NCBI GenBank assembly: GCA_963665265.2
Contig: OY762224.2
Location: forward strand, 1,116,001 to 1,180,000
Length of the DNA: 64,000 nucleotides
DNA from: CAXXHQ01 sp963665265
GTDB lineage: Bacteria > Planctomycetota > Planctomycetia > Pirellulales > Thermoguttaceae
Reading direction: 5' to 3'
Of this stretch, positions 50,687-60,171 are shown in pieces. A program made the translations under genes and the position numbers. Within the stretch, counting starts at the first letter, position 1. The number at the start of each line of letters is the position of its first letter. The notes beneath the pieces were generated by a model. The model was given only the letters and a program-made list of their open reading frames with translations. It had not been told where the DNA came from and did no database searches.

Positions 50687-53485
50687 ATGAAGTTTCACGA
50701 AAAGAAGATCGCTAGTATCCGGCCGTTCGCAGTCGTAACGGCTGTAATTTGCATGGTATCAACGGCGACTGGTCCACGTTTCGCGTTTGCCGATAATACG
50801 ATCGCGATTAACGCGTCTCTGTTGAAATGCGAATATGAAGTCGATCCGGTCGGAGTCGATCGGCCTGTCCCGCGATTATCCTGGAACCTAAAAAGCGACT
50901 CGCGGGGGCAGCGTCAAACGGCGTATCGAATTCTGGTCGCCTCGTCGCTCGACGAACTAGCAAAAGACGCAGGAGACGTTTGGGACAGCGGAAAAGTCGT
51001 TTCGGACGAGTGCATTCAAATAGCTTACGCAGGCAAACCGCTTCAATCATCGCAACGAGTATTTTGGAAAACGCAAGTTTGGGACGCCGACGATAAACCG
51101 TCCGAATGGAGTTCACACGCGACTTGGACGATGGGGCTAATGAACTCTGACGATTGGAAGGCGTCTTGGATCTGCGGCCCGGGAACGGCGAATGCGAATC
51201 CGCGAGACTTAAACGCCTTTTCTTACCAGTCGTCGCTGTTACGTCGTCAAATTGAAGTGAAGCCTGAGCTGAGTCGCGCGATTGTCAATATATGCGGACT
51301 CGGCGAGTATGAACTATCGATAAACGGTCGTCGTGTCGGGGATTCGCTTTTTTCGCCCGGCTGGACGAAATACGATAAGACGTGCCTTTACGACACTTTT
51401 GACGTGACGAAGTTGATTAAGCAAGGCAAGAATGTCGTAGGCATTCTACTCGGTAACGGCATGTACAATGTCCGAGGCGGTCGCTATACGAAGTTTCTCG
51501 GCTCGTTCGGTCCGCAAAAGGCGATCTGCCAGTTGCGATTGGAATACGCCGACGGTTCGACGGAGTTCGTGGGGACGGATGCGAGTTGGCGGTTTAGGCC
51601 CGGTCCAATCACGTTCGGTTGCATATACGGCGGTGAAGATTTTGACGCACGACGCGCGGAGAAAGGTTGGGACTTGCCGAATTTCGACGATTCCGCATGG
51701 GCGGCGGCGGAGAAGACGGAAGGACCTGGAGGGATATTAAAAGGATTTTCGCATGCCGCGCCGCCGATTTGCGTTCAGGAAACGATTAAGCCGATCGACG
51801 TAAAGAAAATACGTCCCGGCGTTGAGGTTTACGATCTTGGTCAAAACGCCTCGTATATGCCGCGATTGGTCGTCAAAGGCGCGGCGGGCGACGTCGTGCG
51901 CGTTATTCCGGCCGAACTGGCGCTGAAGGACGGCACGGTCGATCGCGTTTCATGCGGCGGGGGAACGGCGTATTGGCAATATACGCTTGCCGGCGGCGAA
52001 AGCGAGAATTGGGCGCCGAGGTTTTTTTACCAAGGATGTCGGTATTTGCAAGTCGAACGAACCGCAGCGAAGAAAGGCGGAGCGCTTCCGACGGTTGAAG
52101 CGTTGGAAGGGGCCGTCGTGCATTCTTCGGCGGAGCCGGTCGGCAGGTTCGAGTGTTCAAGCGAGTTGTTTAATCGTATCCATACGCTCGTTCGCCGGGC
52201 GCAGCGCAGCAACATGATGAGCGTTTTAACTGATTGCCCGCACCGGGAAAAACTCGGCTGGCTGGAGCAGTATCATCTGAACGGGCCGTCGCTGCGCTAT
52301 GAATTCGATTTGAATCGTCTATTTGTGAAATGCTTCGGCGATATGCAAGATTCGCAATTGCAAAACGGTTTGATTCCGGACATCGCGCCGGAGTACGTTG
52401 TGTTTCCCGACGGCTTTCGAGATTCTCCGGAATGGGGTAGCGCATTTATTCTTGCCGCGTGGCAGCAATATGAGTGGGCCGGAGACGTTGATTCGCTTCG
52501 AGATCATTATGAGGCAATGAAGCGTTATTTGGGCTATCTCGCAAGCCGTTCGAAGGACGGCGTCGTTTCGCACGGGCTTGGCGATTGGTACGACATTGGG
52601 CCTCGGGCGCCGGGGCCTTCGCAATTGACGCCGATTCCCTTTACGGCCACCGCGTTTTATTACATTGACGCGGCGACGATGGAAAAGATCGCCCGAGTTT
52701 TGAACAAATCGGAAGACGCCGAGGGATTCGCCGCCCAGTCGCAATCGATTCGCAAGGCGCTCAACGAAAAATTCCTTCGCCCCGACGGGCAATACGCTTC
52801 CGGCTCGCAGTGCGCAAACGCAATTGCTTTGGTGACGGGCGTCGTTCCTGAAGACAAGAGAGAGGCGGTCGTCGAGGCGATCGTTCGTGACGTGCAATCG
52901 CGAGGGAATTCGATCACTGCCGGCGACGTCGGCTATCGTTATTTGTTGAGGGCTTTGGCCGACGCAGGGCGTTCCGACGTGATTTTTGCGATGAACAATC
53001 AATCGGAGAAGCCTGGCTACGGATATCAGCTTAAACAGGGGGCGACGACCTTGACTGAGGCGTGGGACGCAAGACGCGAGGCGTCGCAAAATCATTTTAT
53101 GCTCGGTCAGATCATGGAATGGTTTTATCACGACTTGGCGGGCGTCGGCTTCGATCCGAAAGGGGGCGTTGGTTTTAAGCGGATCGTCATTCGTCCGCAA
53201 CCGACGGGCGACCTTACTTGGGCTAAGGCAAGCTACGATTCCGTGCGAGGAAAAATCATTTCTGAATGGAAAATCACCGGCGAAAAATTGACTCTTACGA
53301 TCGAGATTCCGCCTTCAGCGACGGCCGAGGTTTACGTTCCGTTCAAGGGAGACGCGGGGGCAATTGAATTTGAAGAGGGCGGTCAGGAGCGGTTCGTTAA
53401 GGCGATACGGACGGCGAAGGGGGCGGCGATTTTCGAGGTTTCGTCGGGGCGCAACGTCTTTCAAGCCCCCTGGGCGGCGAAATAA
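50687..53485 (+). CDS. secreted GH78 alpha-L-rhamnosidase
   Basis: A 932-residue exported glycosidase. ATG 50687 gives the signal region SIRPFAVVTAVICMVSTATGPRFAFA. It has the order of the bacterial rhamnosidase family: an N-terminal fibronectin-like domain (LKCEYEVDPVGVDRPVPRLSW), a beta-sandwich with GEYELSINGRRVGDSLFSPGWT, then the (alpha/alpha)6 barrel with MSVLTDCPHREKLGWLEQ (expected acidic residues), EWGSAFILAAWQQYEWAGD and GLGDWYDIG, and a C-terminal beta domain. It should release alpha-L-rhamnose from plant or algal polysaccharides. Together with the GH27 enzyme it suggests growth on complex glycans. Confidence 0.93.
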   Translation: MKFHEKKIASIRPFAVVTAVICMVSTATGPRFAFADNTIAINASLLKCEYEVDPVGVDRPVPRLSWNLKSDSRGQRQTAYRILVASSLDELAKDAGDVWDSGKVVSDECIQIAYAGKPLQSSQRVFWKTQVWDADDKPSEWSSHATWTMGLMNSDDWKASWICGPGTANANPRDLNAFSYQSSLLRRQIEVKPELSRAIVNICGLGEYELSINGRRVGDSLFSPGWTKYDKTCLYDTFDVTKLIKQGKNVVGILLGNGMYNVRGGRYTKFLGSFGPQKAICQLRLEYADGSTEFVGTDASWRFRPGPITFGCIYGGEDFDARRAEKGWDLPNFDDSAWAAAEKTEGPGGILKGFSHAAPPICVQETIKPIDVKKIRPGVEVYDLGQNASYMPRLVVKGAAGDVVRVIPAELALKDGTVDRVSCGGGTAYWQYTLAGGESENWAPRFFYQGCRYLQVERTAAKKGGALPTVEALEGAVVHSSAEPVGRFECSSELFNRIHTLVRRAQRSNMMSVLTDCPHREKLGWLEQYHLNGPSLRYEFDLNRLFVKCFGDMQDSQLQNGLIPDIAPEYVVFPDGFRDSPEWGSAFILAAWQQYEWAGDVDSLRDHYEAMKRYLGYLASRSKDGVVSHGLGDWYDIGPRAPGPSQLTPIPFTATAFYYIDAATMEKIARVLNKSEDAEGFAAQSQSIRKALNEKFLRPDGQYASGSQCANAIALVTGVVPEDKREAVVEAIVRDVQSRGNSITAGDVGYRYLLRALADAGRSDVIFAMNNQSEKPGYGYQLKQGATTLTEAWDARREASQNHFMLGQIMEWFYHDLAGVGFDPKGGVGFKRIVIRPQPTGDLTWAKASYDSVRGKIISEWKITGEKLTLTIEIPPSATAEVYVPFKGDAGAIEFEEGGQERFVKAIRTAKGAAIFEVSSGRNVFQAPWAAK

Positions 53486-53620
53486 GGGGCTTTCGGCGGT
53501 TTTCTTGCTTGGCTTGCGCCCTTGGCATTTCTTGCGCCGTCGCCGATAATACGGCCCTGCAACGGAATGCGCCGATTCGGCGTCGTCATCACCAGTGAAC
53601 TACTTCGGAGAGCCACGGAT

Positions 53621-53884
53621 ATGGCCGAAAGATCGCCTTATCAAGACAAAATCATCAAGCGGTATTATCAAAACCAAGACGCCATCATGCTGCAAAAGCT
53701 GGGCGAGTTGGTTTCGGACTTATACCTCGCCGAGGGAAAAGCGAAGGCGCGAATTTGGGGGCGAGTGGCCGCCGCGCTAAAGAATCTCAAGGTGCCGGAG
53801 GATCAAATTCTTCATCTGGAGAAGTCGGACAATCCCTCGCTCGTGGCGAGTTTATTGAAAAAGTTGATGGAAAAAAGTAACTAA
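53621..53884 (+). CDS. small planctomycete hypothetical protein
   Basis: An 87-residue polar, helical protein starting MAERSPYQDKIIKRYYQN, with GGAG at a good distance before ATG 53621. The sequence is rich in Lys, Leu and Glu (LGELVSDLYLAEGKAKARIWGRV), without membrane segments or cysteines. It seems to be a conserved planctomycete protein of unknown function. It precedes thyX by 75 bases on the same strand, so the two may be co-transcribed. Confidence 0.7.
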   Translation: MAERSPYQDKIIKRYYQNQDAIMLQKLGELVSDLYLAEGKAKARIWGRVAAALKNLKVPEDQILHLEKSDNPSLVASLLKKLMEKSN

Positions 53885-53958
53885 CGAGGTCCCGCGTCGC
53901 GGATGCGAGTCGCGTGAGGAATGCGTTTAAAAAGATTGAGATAGAGTAGGGAAAGCGA

Positions 53959-54849
53959 ATGAGCGGAAACGCGGAGCGATTGGAGCAATTACGATGGAAA
54001 AAGTTTCCCGTCTTGGACGACGGATTCGTCTGTCTCGTCGATGCGATGGGGGACGATGAAGCGATCGTCCAGGCGGCCCGAGTCAGCTACGCGGCCGGAA
54101 CCCGCGCGGTTTCGGACGATCGGACGTTGATTCGCTACTTGATGCGGCATTTGCACACGACGCCGTTTGAGATGGCCGAGGTCAAATTGTTGGTTCGCGT
54201 TCCGATGGACTGCTGGCGGCAATGGATTCGCCATCGCACGGCCTCGGTCAACGAAACGAGCACCCGTTACTCGGTGGCGATCGATTCGGCGCAGACGACG
54301 GGCGCCGGCGAATGGCGCTTGCAGGCGACGAACAATCGACAGGGGAGTTCGGGAATGGCCGACGCGGCGCTCGGTCAGGAGTTGACCGCCGACGAGACGG
54401 AATTGCAGTCGCACGCCAGGGCGATCTATCAAAAGCGACTCGACAAAGGAATCGCGCGCGAGCAAGCCCGGAAGGATTTGCCGCTGGCGACCTACACCGA
54501 GGCGTATTGGAAATGCGACGTGCATAACTTGTTGCATTTTTTGGAGCTGCGGATGGAGAGTCATGCGCAGTTGGAGATTCGCCAATACGCGGAGATCATC
54601 GGCGAGCGGATCGTGGCGGAATTATTCCCGTTGACCTGGGAGGCGTTTTGCGACTACCGTTTGAATTCGATGCGGCTTTCGCGATTAGAGCAAGAGACGT
54701 TGACTCGTTTGATCGCGTCGGGCGGATTGCCCGCCGACGAAGCGAGGTTTCTCGCCACGGGCGATTCGACTTGGGCGGGGCTTGCGCGTTGCCGCGAGCG
54801 CGACGAATGTTTAGCGAAATTGAAACGCTTGGGCGTCGTCGAAGAGTAG
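53959..54849 (+). CDS. thyX: FAD-dependent thymidylate synthase
   Basis: A 296-residue ThyX protein, which converts dUMP to dTMP using methylene-tetrahydrofolate and reduced flavin. The family motif RHRxxSxNExSxRYS is present as RHRTASVNETSTRYS, near residues 92-106. Other matches are LIRYLMRHLHTTPFEMAEVK and the C-terminal EIRQYAEIIGERIV. An N-terminal and a C-terminal extension make it somewhat longer than the compact bacterial enzymes. ATG 53959 has AGGGAAAG upstream. Confidence 0.95.
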   Translation: MSGNAERLEQLRWKKFPVLDDGFVCLVDAMGDDEAIVQAARVSYAAGTRAVSDDRTLIRYLMRHLHTTPFEMAEVKLLVRVPMDCWRQWIRHRTASVNETSTRYSVAIDSAQTTGAGEWRLQATNNRQGSSGMADAALGQELTADETELQSHARAIYQKRLDKGIAREQARKDLPLATYTEAYWKCDVHNLLHFLELRMESHAQLEIRQYAEIIGERIVAELFPLTWEAFCDYRLNSMRLSRLEQETLTRLIASGGLPADEARFLATGDSTWAGLARCRERDECLAKLKRLGVVEE

Positions 54850-54903
54850 AGAGGCGTCGCAAGGCGCGCGTCGTGAAGGCTGTGCATCGATTGGAGCTTG
54901 AAC

Positions 54904-55692
54904 ATGAGATCGATCGCGATAATGAATCAGAAAGGCGGCGTTGGAAAAACCACCACGGCCGTCAATCTCAGCGCGGCTTTGGCCGCCGCCGGGGAGCGGG
55001 TTTGTCTCGTCGATCTTGATCCGCAAGCGCACGCGTCGTTGCATCTCGGTCAGAATCCTTATCCGGACCAACTCTCGGTTTACGACGTTTTGATCGGTAA
55101 GACGAAAATCAGCGAAGTGCGTCGAGAGGTCTGCGAGAATTTGACGCTGGTCAGCGCGAGTTTGGACTTGGCGGCCGCCGAGATCGAATTGGTCGGCGTG
55201 ATCGGACGCGAGATAATTTTGCGAGACAAGCTTCGCGCGGAACCGCCCGACGTCGATTATTTGATCATCGATTGCCCTCCGTCGTTGGGTTTGCTGACGC
55301 TCAACGCGTTATCGTCGGTAGAAGAGGTTTTCATACCGCTTCAACCGCATTTTCTCGCTTTGCACGGACTGAGTAAGTTGCTTGAAACGATCGAGTTGGT
55401 GGCCGCTCGGCTGAACGATCGATTGCGGCTGACCGGCGTGATCCTTTGCATGTACGATTCGAACACGCGTTTGGCGGCCGAGGTCGGCGACGACGTGGCA
55501 GGCTTCTTTAAGAACGCGCAAGGGCAAGATAAGCCGTGGTCGAACGCGAAGACGTTCGAGACGCGGATTCGCCGCAACATTCGCTTGGCCGAGGCCCCGA
55601 GTTTCGGGCAGTCGATATTCCAATACGCCTCGGACTCGAACGGAGCGGACGACTACCGGGCGTTGGCCGAGGAAGTGCGGAAGCGGAGTTAG
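54904..55692 (+). CDS. ParA/Soj-family ATPase
   Basis: A 262-residue ATPase with the deviant Walker A KGGVGKTTTAVNLSAAL, VCLVDLDPQAHASLHLG, and DYLIIDCPPSLGLLTLNAL. It belongs to the ParA/Soj family, which positions chromosomes or other cellular cargo on the nucleoid. No parB or parS-like gene follows; instead the next genes are on the opposite strand. It may therefore be a chromosomal orphan ParA (MipZ- or cargo-type). ATG 54904 is supported by GGAG eight bases upstream. Confidence 0.9.
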   Translation: MRSIAIMNQKGGVGKTTTAVNLSAALAAAGERVCLVDLDPQAHASLHLGQNPYPDQLSVYDVLIGKTKISEVRREVCENLTLVSASLDLAAAEIELVGVIGREIILRDKLRAEPPDVDYLIIDCPPSLGLLTLNALSSVEEVFIPLQPHFLALHGLSKLLETIELVAARLNDRLRLTGVILCMYDSNTRLAAEVGDDVAGFFKNAQGQDKPWSNAKTFETRIRRNIRLAEAPSFGQSIFQYASDSNGADDYRALAEEVRKRS

Positions 55693-55701
55693 CCGGCGAC
55701 T

Positions 55702-55806
55702 CTATCGCGAGGCGACCCAATAGACGAGCGCGGCGATCCAAGCGATTTCGGCGAGGACGGCGGCGGCGAGAAACGTCTTTTGGAGGGGCGATCGAGCGTT
55801 TTTCAT
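55702..55806 (-). CDS. 34-residue membrane microprotein coupled to the Minf_1886 gene
   Basis: An open frame starting ATG 55806, whose first bases overlap the upstream stop (ATGA), so it would be translated by coupling. The product begins MKNARSPLQKTFLAAAVLAE and continues as one hydrophobic helix with Trp and Tyr, ending VASR. A short basic N-terminus and a single helix suggest an inner-membrane microprotein. It is too short for usual gene callers. The four-base overlap and the codon use are the evidence; conservation has not been tested. Confidence 0.55.
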   Translation of the reverse strand: MKNARSPLQKTFLAAAVLAEIAWIAALVYWVASR

Positions 55807-56252
55807 GAGTGATGCGTGATGCGGAAATCGCGACGAAACGCGTCGTCGAAATCGTAAACTTCGTGGAAATCGACGATCGTGTCGGCGGGCGTTTTTCGCA
55901 TTTGGCCGATGCGGATCAGATTAAAGACGATCTCGCCGAAGTCGTCGGTTTTGCGGAGCCCCCAACTGTTGAGTACGGTTTTGGACATATAGCCGTACTG
56001 TTGCAGAGCGTATTGCCGAATAGCCTCGCACAATTCTTGGCCCGTAACGTGGCGTTCGCTGACCTGGGTGAGATCGACGTCGGGATCGGGGTACGACATT
56101 GGGTTGACGTTCGGCTCGCTGGGTTTTTCCTCGCCCATGCCCAGAATGTTTTGCGCGTACCCCAGCGCCTCAAAGATGAAGACGTACGCTTCAAGTTTGT
56201 ATCGCGCGTCTTTTTTCAGCAAGGCCGCTAAAGGATGGTTGGGATCGAGCAT
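55803..56252 (-). CDS. Minf_1886 family protein
   Basis: A 149-residue soluble protein starting MLDPNHPLAALLKKDARYKL. The segments YVFIFEALGYAQ, ERHVTGQELCEAIRQYALQQYGYMSKTVLNSWG and KTDDFGEIVFNLIRIGQMRKTPADT match the Minf_1886 family of the PVC group and related bacteria. Its function is unknown. It lies between ricT, 70 bases upstream on the same strand, and the overlapping microprotein gene downstream, so a three-gene transcript is likely. Confidence 0.82.
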   Translation of the reverse strand: MLDPNHPLAALLKKDARYKLEAYVFIFEALGYAQNILGMGEEKPSEPNVNPMSYPDPDVDLTQVSERHVTGQELCEAIRQYALQQYGYMSKTVLNSWGLRKTDDFGEIVFNLIRIGQMRKTPADTIVDFHEVYDFDDAFRRDFRITHHS

Positions 56253-56322
56253 GAGGTCGCTCTCGTCGTTGCGTCGTCGAGCAAAGTAAAAACGGGGAAA
56301 CGTTCGACGCCGGGGCGTCTCG

Positions 56323-57213
56323 TCATTCCGTGCGGTCGTCGTCGGAAGCGTCTTTCGCAGCATCCTCGTCGGCAAAGGAGTTCTCGTCTTGTTTCGCCGC
56401 GCGGCCGGGGCGTTTTTCGACCGTCACGTCTTCCACGGGAAATAGGAGTCGGCGTTTATCCTCGGTGACGACTTGCAGTTGGCCGCTGAGGATTTCTTGG
56501 CCGACGACCTTGGCCGTTCCCTCGGGCGTTTTAACGATGCTGCCGACGGGCGGCATTTCCTTCTGCAAATCCTCGTAGGTGTCGAATTCGTAACGCAGAC
56601 AACATTTTAATCGGCCGCAACGCCCGGAAATCTTCGTCGGATCGAGCGTGGCCTTTTGCATTTTCGCCATACGCATCGAAACCGGCGGCATTTGCGCCAA
56701 GTGCGTGTTGCAGCAGACCGGGCAACCGCAGTCGCCGAAATCGGCCAACAGCTTGGCCTCGTCGCGAACGCCGATCTGTCGCATCTCTATCCGCGTTTGA
56801 AACTCCGACGCGAGCATTTTGACCAACTCGCGGAAATCGACGCGATTTTCGGCCAAGTAATAGACTACGATCCGCTCGCCGCCGAAAATTCGCTCGACGT
56901 TGACCAGCTTCATCTGGAGATTCAGCTTTTCGACTTGCCGAGCGCAGGCAAGCAATTCTTCGCGGGCGTTTTGTTTGATTCTGGCCAGTTCGACTTCGTC
57001 GTCGTGGGTCATCACGCGAAGAATTTGGCCTGTCGGCGGGTCGATCAATCGGGCGACGGCCTCGGGCGTGGCGTCGCCGAGCGCCGTGGCGGCCTCGAGA
57101 CCGCGATCGGTCCGCACGATTACTTTCGCATCACGAAGGATAATCTGTCCGGAGGGAGCGCTAAAGACGCCCAAAAATCGCATCGATCCGTATCGAACTA
57201 TGTAGTCGGCCAT
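56323..57213 (-). CDS. ricT: PSP1-domain iron-sulfur protein RicT
   Basis: A 296-residue PSP1-domain protein. The core runs from ILRVMTHDDEVELARIKQNA to the Cys-rich part GDCGCPVCCNTHL and ISGRCGRLKCCLRYE, which carries the conserved cysteines of the Ric (YaaT) iron-sulfur complex. In Bacillus that complex affects RNA processing and developmental phosphorelay. The C-terminal extension (VEKRPGRAAKQDENSFADEDAAKD) is acidic and probably disordered. It heads the ricT - Minf_1886 - microprotein group. Confidence 0.9.
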   Translation of the reverse strand: MADYIVRYGSMRFLGVFSAPSGQIILRDAKVIVRTDRGLEAATALGDATPEAVARLIDPPTGQILRVMTHDDEVELARIKQNAREELLACARQVEKLNLQMKLVNVERIFGGERIVVYYLAENRVDFRELVKMLASEFQTRIEMRQIGVRDEAKLLADFGDCGCPVCCNTHLAQMPPVSMRMAKMQKATLDPTKISGRCGRLKCCLRYEFDTYEDLQKEMPPVGSIVKTPEGTAKVVGQEILSGQLQVVTEDKRRLLFPVEDVTVEKRPGRAAKQDENSFADEDAAKDASDDDRTE

Positions 57214-57385
57214 GCCGGGGCGGTCTGATTGGAGAAAAAATAATTGATTGAGGCCGGAATAACTCCAGCAAGGAAAATAGAGTATAGCCGATCGGCAAAA
57301 TGAGAGGAAGGGATTGGCAGCGGACGATTAAATAAGCGGAAAAAGCGGCAATTCTAACGTTTAGAGAGAGCGGGAGGGCGTCGGT

Positions 57386-58096
57386 CTAGTCGCGTAGGTT
57401 ATCCGCTTCGATTTGATAGGGCAATCCGCCGAACGGATTGGTTAATTGCTCGCGGTCGATGCGGAATTTGCCGCCGATGGCGATCTCGTTGTTCGTGTAG
57501 TTCAATTGCATGTCGTTGAGGAGCCGCACCGTGATCATTTCGGACGATTTCACGTTCGAAGGGCAAAATTGGCAGTGGGCCAAGGTCGGCACCAAGATAA
57601 ACTCGCGGATATTGACGGTGCGTTTGCCGGGGTAAATGAAACCTTTGATGTACACGCGTCGTTCTTTATCGACGTCGGTCGGCTCCAGGTCGTAGGCCGA
57701 TTGCGGAATGATTTCGTTCGACGATTTCGGCTGCAAATCTTCAAAGCGAATCGCCTTGTAGCCCATCGGAACGGAGTTTTGTTGAATATAGCGATCGACG
57801 AAATGGCCGACGACGCCGAAGAGGAGGGCGACGACGATTCCCGATTTGGCGAATCCGACGCCGGTATATTCGCCGGCGTATCGATCGATTTTCTTAAGAG
57901 CGCGAACGCCGAGATAGACGGCGAAGGTCGGGACGGTCCAGAAGAACCAACCGAAGATCGTCATTAAAGAGAAAACGCCGAAGGCGAGGGCCATGACGGC
58001 TTCGGTGCAAATCGTCCGATAACAGATCGGTTGCGATTCGTCTTCCTGGTCTAGGGAATCGGCGGGCAGGTTTTCGAGGTCTTGCTGGATAGTCAT
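57386..58096 (-). CDS. membrane protein with C-terminal DUF3299-like domain
   Basis: A 236-residue protein. Two to three membrane helices (EAVMALAFGVFSLMTIFGWFFW and GIVVALLFGVVGHFVD) resemble a DUF4190-type anchor. The soluble part has VYIKGFIYPGKRTVNIREFILVPTLAHCQFC, like the DUF3299 pattern of planctomycetes and proteobacteria, with a CQFC pair. ATG 58096 was chosen over an earlier start three codons upstream. The function is unknown. It is transcribed in the same direction as ricT but separated from it by 170 bases. Confidence 0.6.
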   Translation of the reverse strand: MTIQQDLENLPADSLDQEDESQPICYRTICTEAVMALAFGVFSLMTIFGWFFWTVPTFAVYLGVRALKKIDRYAGEYTGVGFAKSGIVVALLFGVVGHFVDRYIQQNSVPMGYKAIRFEDLQPKSSNEIIPQSAYDLEPTDVDKERRVYIKGFIYPGKRTVNIREFILVPTLAHCQFCPSNVKSSEMITVRLLNDMQLNYTNNEIAIGGKFRIDREQLTNPFGGLPYQIEADNLRD

Positions 58097-58184
58097 GATG
58101 ACCAATTATATCACACATTCAACTCGACTTCAAAACGCCGGAGATGCCGGAATATAGAGGGTTTTTTCGACGAACGCCCCGCAT

Positions 58185-58928
58185 TTATTCCCAGCGTTCC
58201 TCGGGGCGACGGAGAATTTCGTTCACGACGATGGCGTTGCGGAGGGCGGCTTGATTGCCGAACAAGAGGTTAAAGGCGGAAGTGGGCGAGTCGCTCGTCG
58301 TAATCGAGGCGATGGACGAGGCGGAGCCGGAGGATATCGAGCCGTCTTTCGCTTGGGTGGCTAGGCTGCCGATTTTATGATTGAAGACCGACTTGAGATG
58401 CTTTTCGAAGCGGTCGTCGGATTGTGCGACTTTCTCGCCGAGATGCTCAGCTCGCTTTTCGAATTCGCCTTCGTCGAGATATTTTTCGACTTGCTGGGAG
58501 ACTCGCTCGCCGATTTGGGAAGGCAACTCGGCGGGCTTGCTTTGAACGAGTCGTTTTTCGGTTTTGACGGAAGCGATCACGGGTTCGTCGCGAGAGGGCG
58601 ACGCGGGACGTTGCCGTTGTTTTTGCGAAGAGCCGCCCGATTGCGGATTAGAGACGCGGCGCAAGAATTTTTCGAGCTCGTCGCGAACGGCGTCGGGTTG
58701 CGGCGCGGCGGGGCGTTGCGGCGGAGTCTGTCGTTGGGGAAGATTTTGAGGACGCGGCGGCTGCGGACGGGGATTGGCCACAGGCGGAATGTTTTGGCGA
58801 GGCGCGTTTTTGGCGGCCGCTTTGATCATTTGCGCAATCGCGCTGCCAATGACGATGATCGCCACGACGGCAAACTGGATAATGTCGGCGATATCGATTC
58901 CGGCGGCGAATAAAGCGATCGTTTTCAT
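58185..58928 (-). CDS. single-pass membrane protein of the floA operon
   Basis: A 247-residue protein with one N-terminal membrane helix (IIQFAVVAIIVIGSAIAQMI), a Pro/Gln-rich linker (about residues 40-80) and a mixed helical C-terminus ending NAIVVNEILRRPEERWE. Its start overlaps the end of floA by four bases (ATGA), so its production is coupled to the flotillin. I do not recognise a domain. Its role in membrane microdomains is inferred from the coupling. Confidence 0.65.
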   Translation of the reverse strand: MKTIALFAAGIDIADIIQFAVVAIIVIGSAIAQMIKAAAKNAPRQNIPPVANPRPQPPRPQNLPQRQTPPQRPAAPQPDAVRDELEKFLRRVSNPQSGGSSQKQRQRPASPSRDEPVIASVKTEKRLVQSKPAELPSQIGERVSQQVEKYLDEGEFEKRAEHLGEKVAQSDDRFEKHLKSVFNHKIGSLATQAKDGSISSGSASSIASITTSDSPTSAFNLLFGNQAALRNAIVVNEILRRPEERWE

Positions 58929-60001
58929 GCCGCGTTTCCTGGCTTAGCGGTTTGACCGCCGACGCCGACCTTGGCGATCGCCGAGCGCATCTCTGTGTCG
59001 GCCTGAACGTTGCGTAGCTTATAGTAGTCGAGCAATCCGAGCCGTCCGTCGCGGAACGCTTGCGAGATGGCCTTGGGCACTTCGGCCTCGGCTTCGACCA
59101 CTTTCGAGCGGCTTTCTTCGATCTGTGCGATCATTTCCTGCTCTTCGGCCACGGCCAACGCACGCCGGCCTTCGGCGTTCGCTCGAGCGACCCGCAGGTC
59201 GGCCTCGGCCTGATCGGCCTGCAATCGAGCGCCCACGTTTTCGCCGACGTCGACGTCGGCGATGTCGATCGATACGATTTCAAAAGCCGTTTGCGAATCC
59301 AAGCGACGGGCTAGCACGGTCTTGGAGATTCGGTCGGGATTTTCCAGCACTTCCAAGTGCGAGGCCGCCGAGCCGATGGCCGTGACGATTCCTTCGCCGA
59401 CGCGAGCGATAATGGTTTCTTCGGTGGCGCCGCCGATTAATTGGCGTAAGTTGGCGCGGACCGTGACGCGCGCTTTCACCTTCAATTGGATGCCGTTTTG
59501 CGCGATGCCGTCGAGCGAGTCCTTGTTTTGCCCTCGGCCCGGGCAATCGATCACTTTCGGATTGACGCTCGTTTGGACCGCTTCGAGGACGTTGCGGCCG
59601 GCAAGATCGATGGCGGTGGCCAGCTTGAAATCGAGGTCGAGTTTCGCCTTTTGGGCGGCGATCAGCGAGCGAATCACGAGGGGGACGTTGCCGCCGGCCA
59701 AATAATGCGCTTCGAGAGCTTTTGAGGTGGCTCCCTGTTTATCGCCGATGCCCGCTTGAACGGCCATGATTTTGCTGCTAACGATCACGCTTGGATTCAC
59801 TTTCCGAAAGCTCATGCCGAGTAGATCGAAGATGCCGATGCCGGCGCCGGTCGTCACCGATTGAATCCAGAGGCGGAAGAACCCGACAAAAAGGGCCAAA
59901 AACACCAGGCCGACCACGATGGCGATGATAACGCCGAGAATCACGACGATGTTGAGGGCATTCGACGAATCCAGCTTCACTTGCGCGAGTAGCGTCGGCA
60001 T
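58925..60001 (-). CDS. floA: flotillin-like protein FloA
   Basis: A 358-residue FloA/YqfA-type scaffold. An N-terminal membrane segment (NIVVILGVIIAIVVGLVFLALFVGF) precedes the SPFH-like region with NPSVIVSSKIMAVQAGIGD, DLAGRNVLEAVQTSVNPKVIDCP and ITTARVGEG-like sequence (IIARVGEGIVTAIGSA). A coiled, Ala/Glu-rich tail follows (EADLRVARANAEGRRALAVAE). It organises membrane microdomains. The nfeD-like gene lies upstream on the same strand, as in many bacteria where NfeD and flotillin genes are paired. Confidence 0.92.
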   Translation of the reverse strand: MPTLLAQVKLDSSNALNIVVILGVIIAIVVGLVFLALFVGFFRLWIQSVTTGAGIGIFDLLGMSFRKVNPSVIVSSKIMAVQAGIGDKQGATSKALEAHYLAGGNVPLVIRSLIAAQKAKLDLDFKLATAIDLAGRNVLEAVQTSVNPKVIDCPGRGQNKDSLDGIAQNGIQLKVKARVTVRANLRQLIGGATEETIIARVGEGIVTAIGSAASHLEVLENPDRISKTVLARRLDSQTAFEIVSIDIADVDVGENVGARLQADQAEADLRVARANAEGRRALAVAEEQEMIAQIEESRSKVVEAEAEVPKAISQAFRDGRLGLLDYYKLRNVQADTEMRSAIAKVGVGGQTAKPGNAA

Positions 60002-60171
60002 GTTTTCTCTCCGTGTATTTCAATCGGCGGCGGAGTAAGGTTCCGGCCGCGTCTGAGGACAAGTATCGCACTTGCCTGGGAATTATACCAAAATCGGGTC
60101 AAGTGCAATCGTCGTAAGGGGTAAAACCGGCCGGTTTCTTATTTTCCGGTCCCCTGCCCTGCTTATTGGTT

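Noticed and set aside
54898..55692. The parA-like gene as part of a partition or plasmid system
   Set aside because: No parB, parS-like repeats or replication gene is adjacent; the surrounding genes are chromosomal housekeeping genes.
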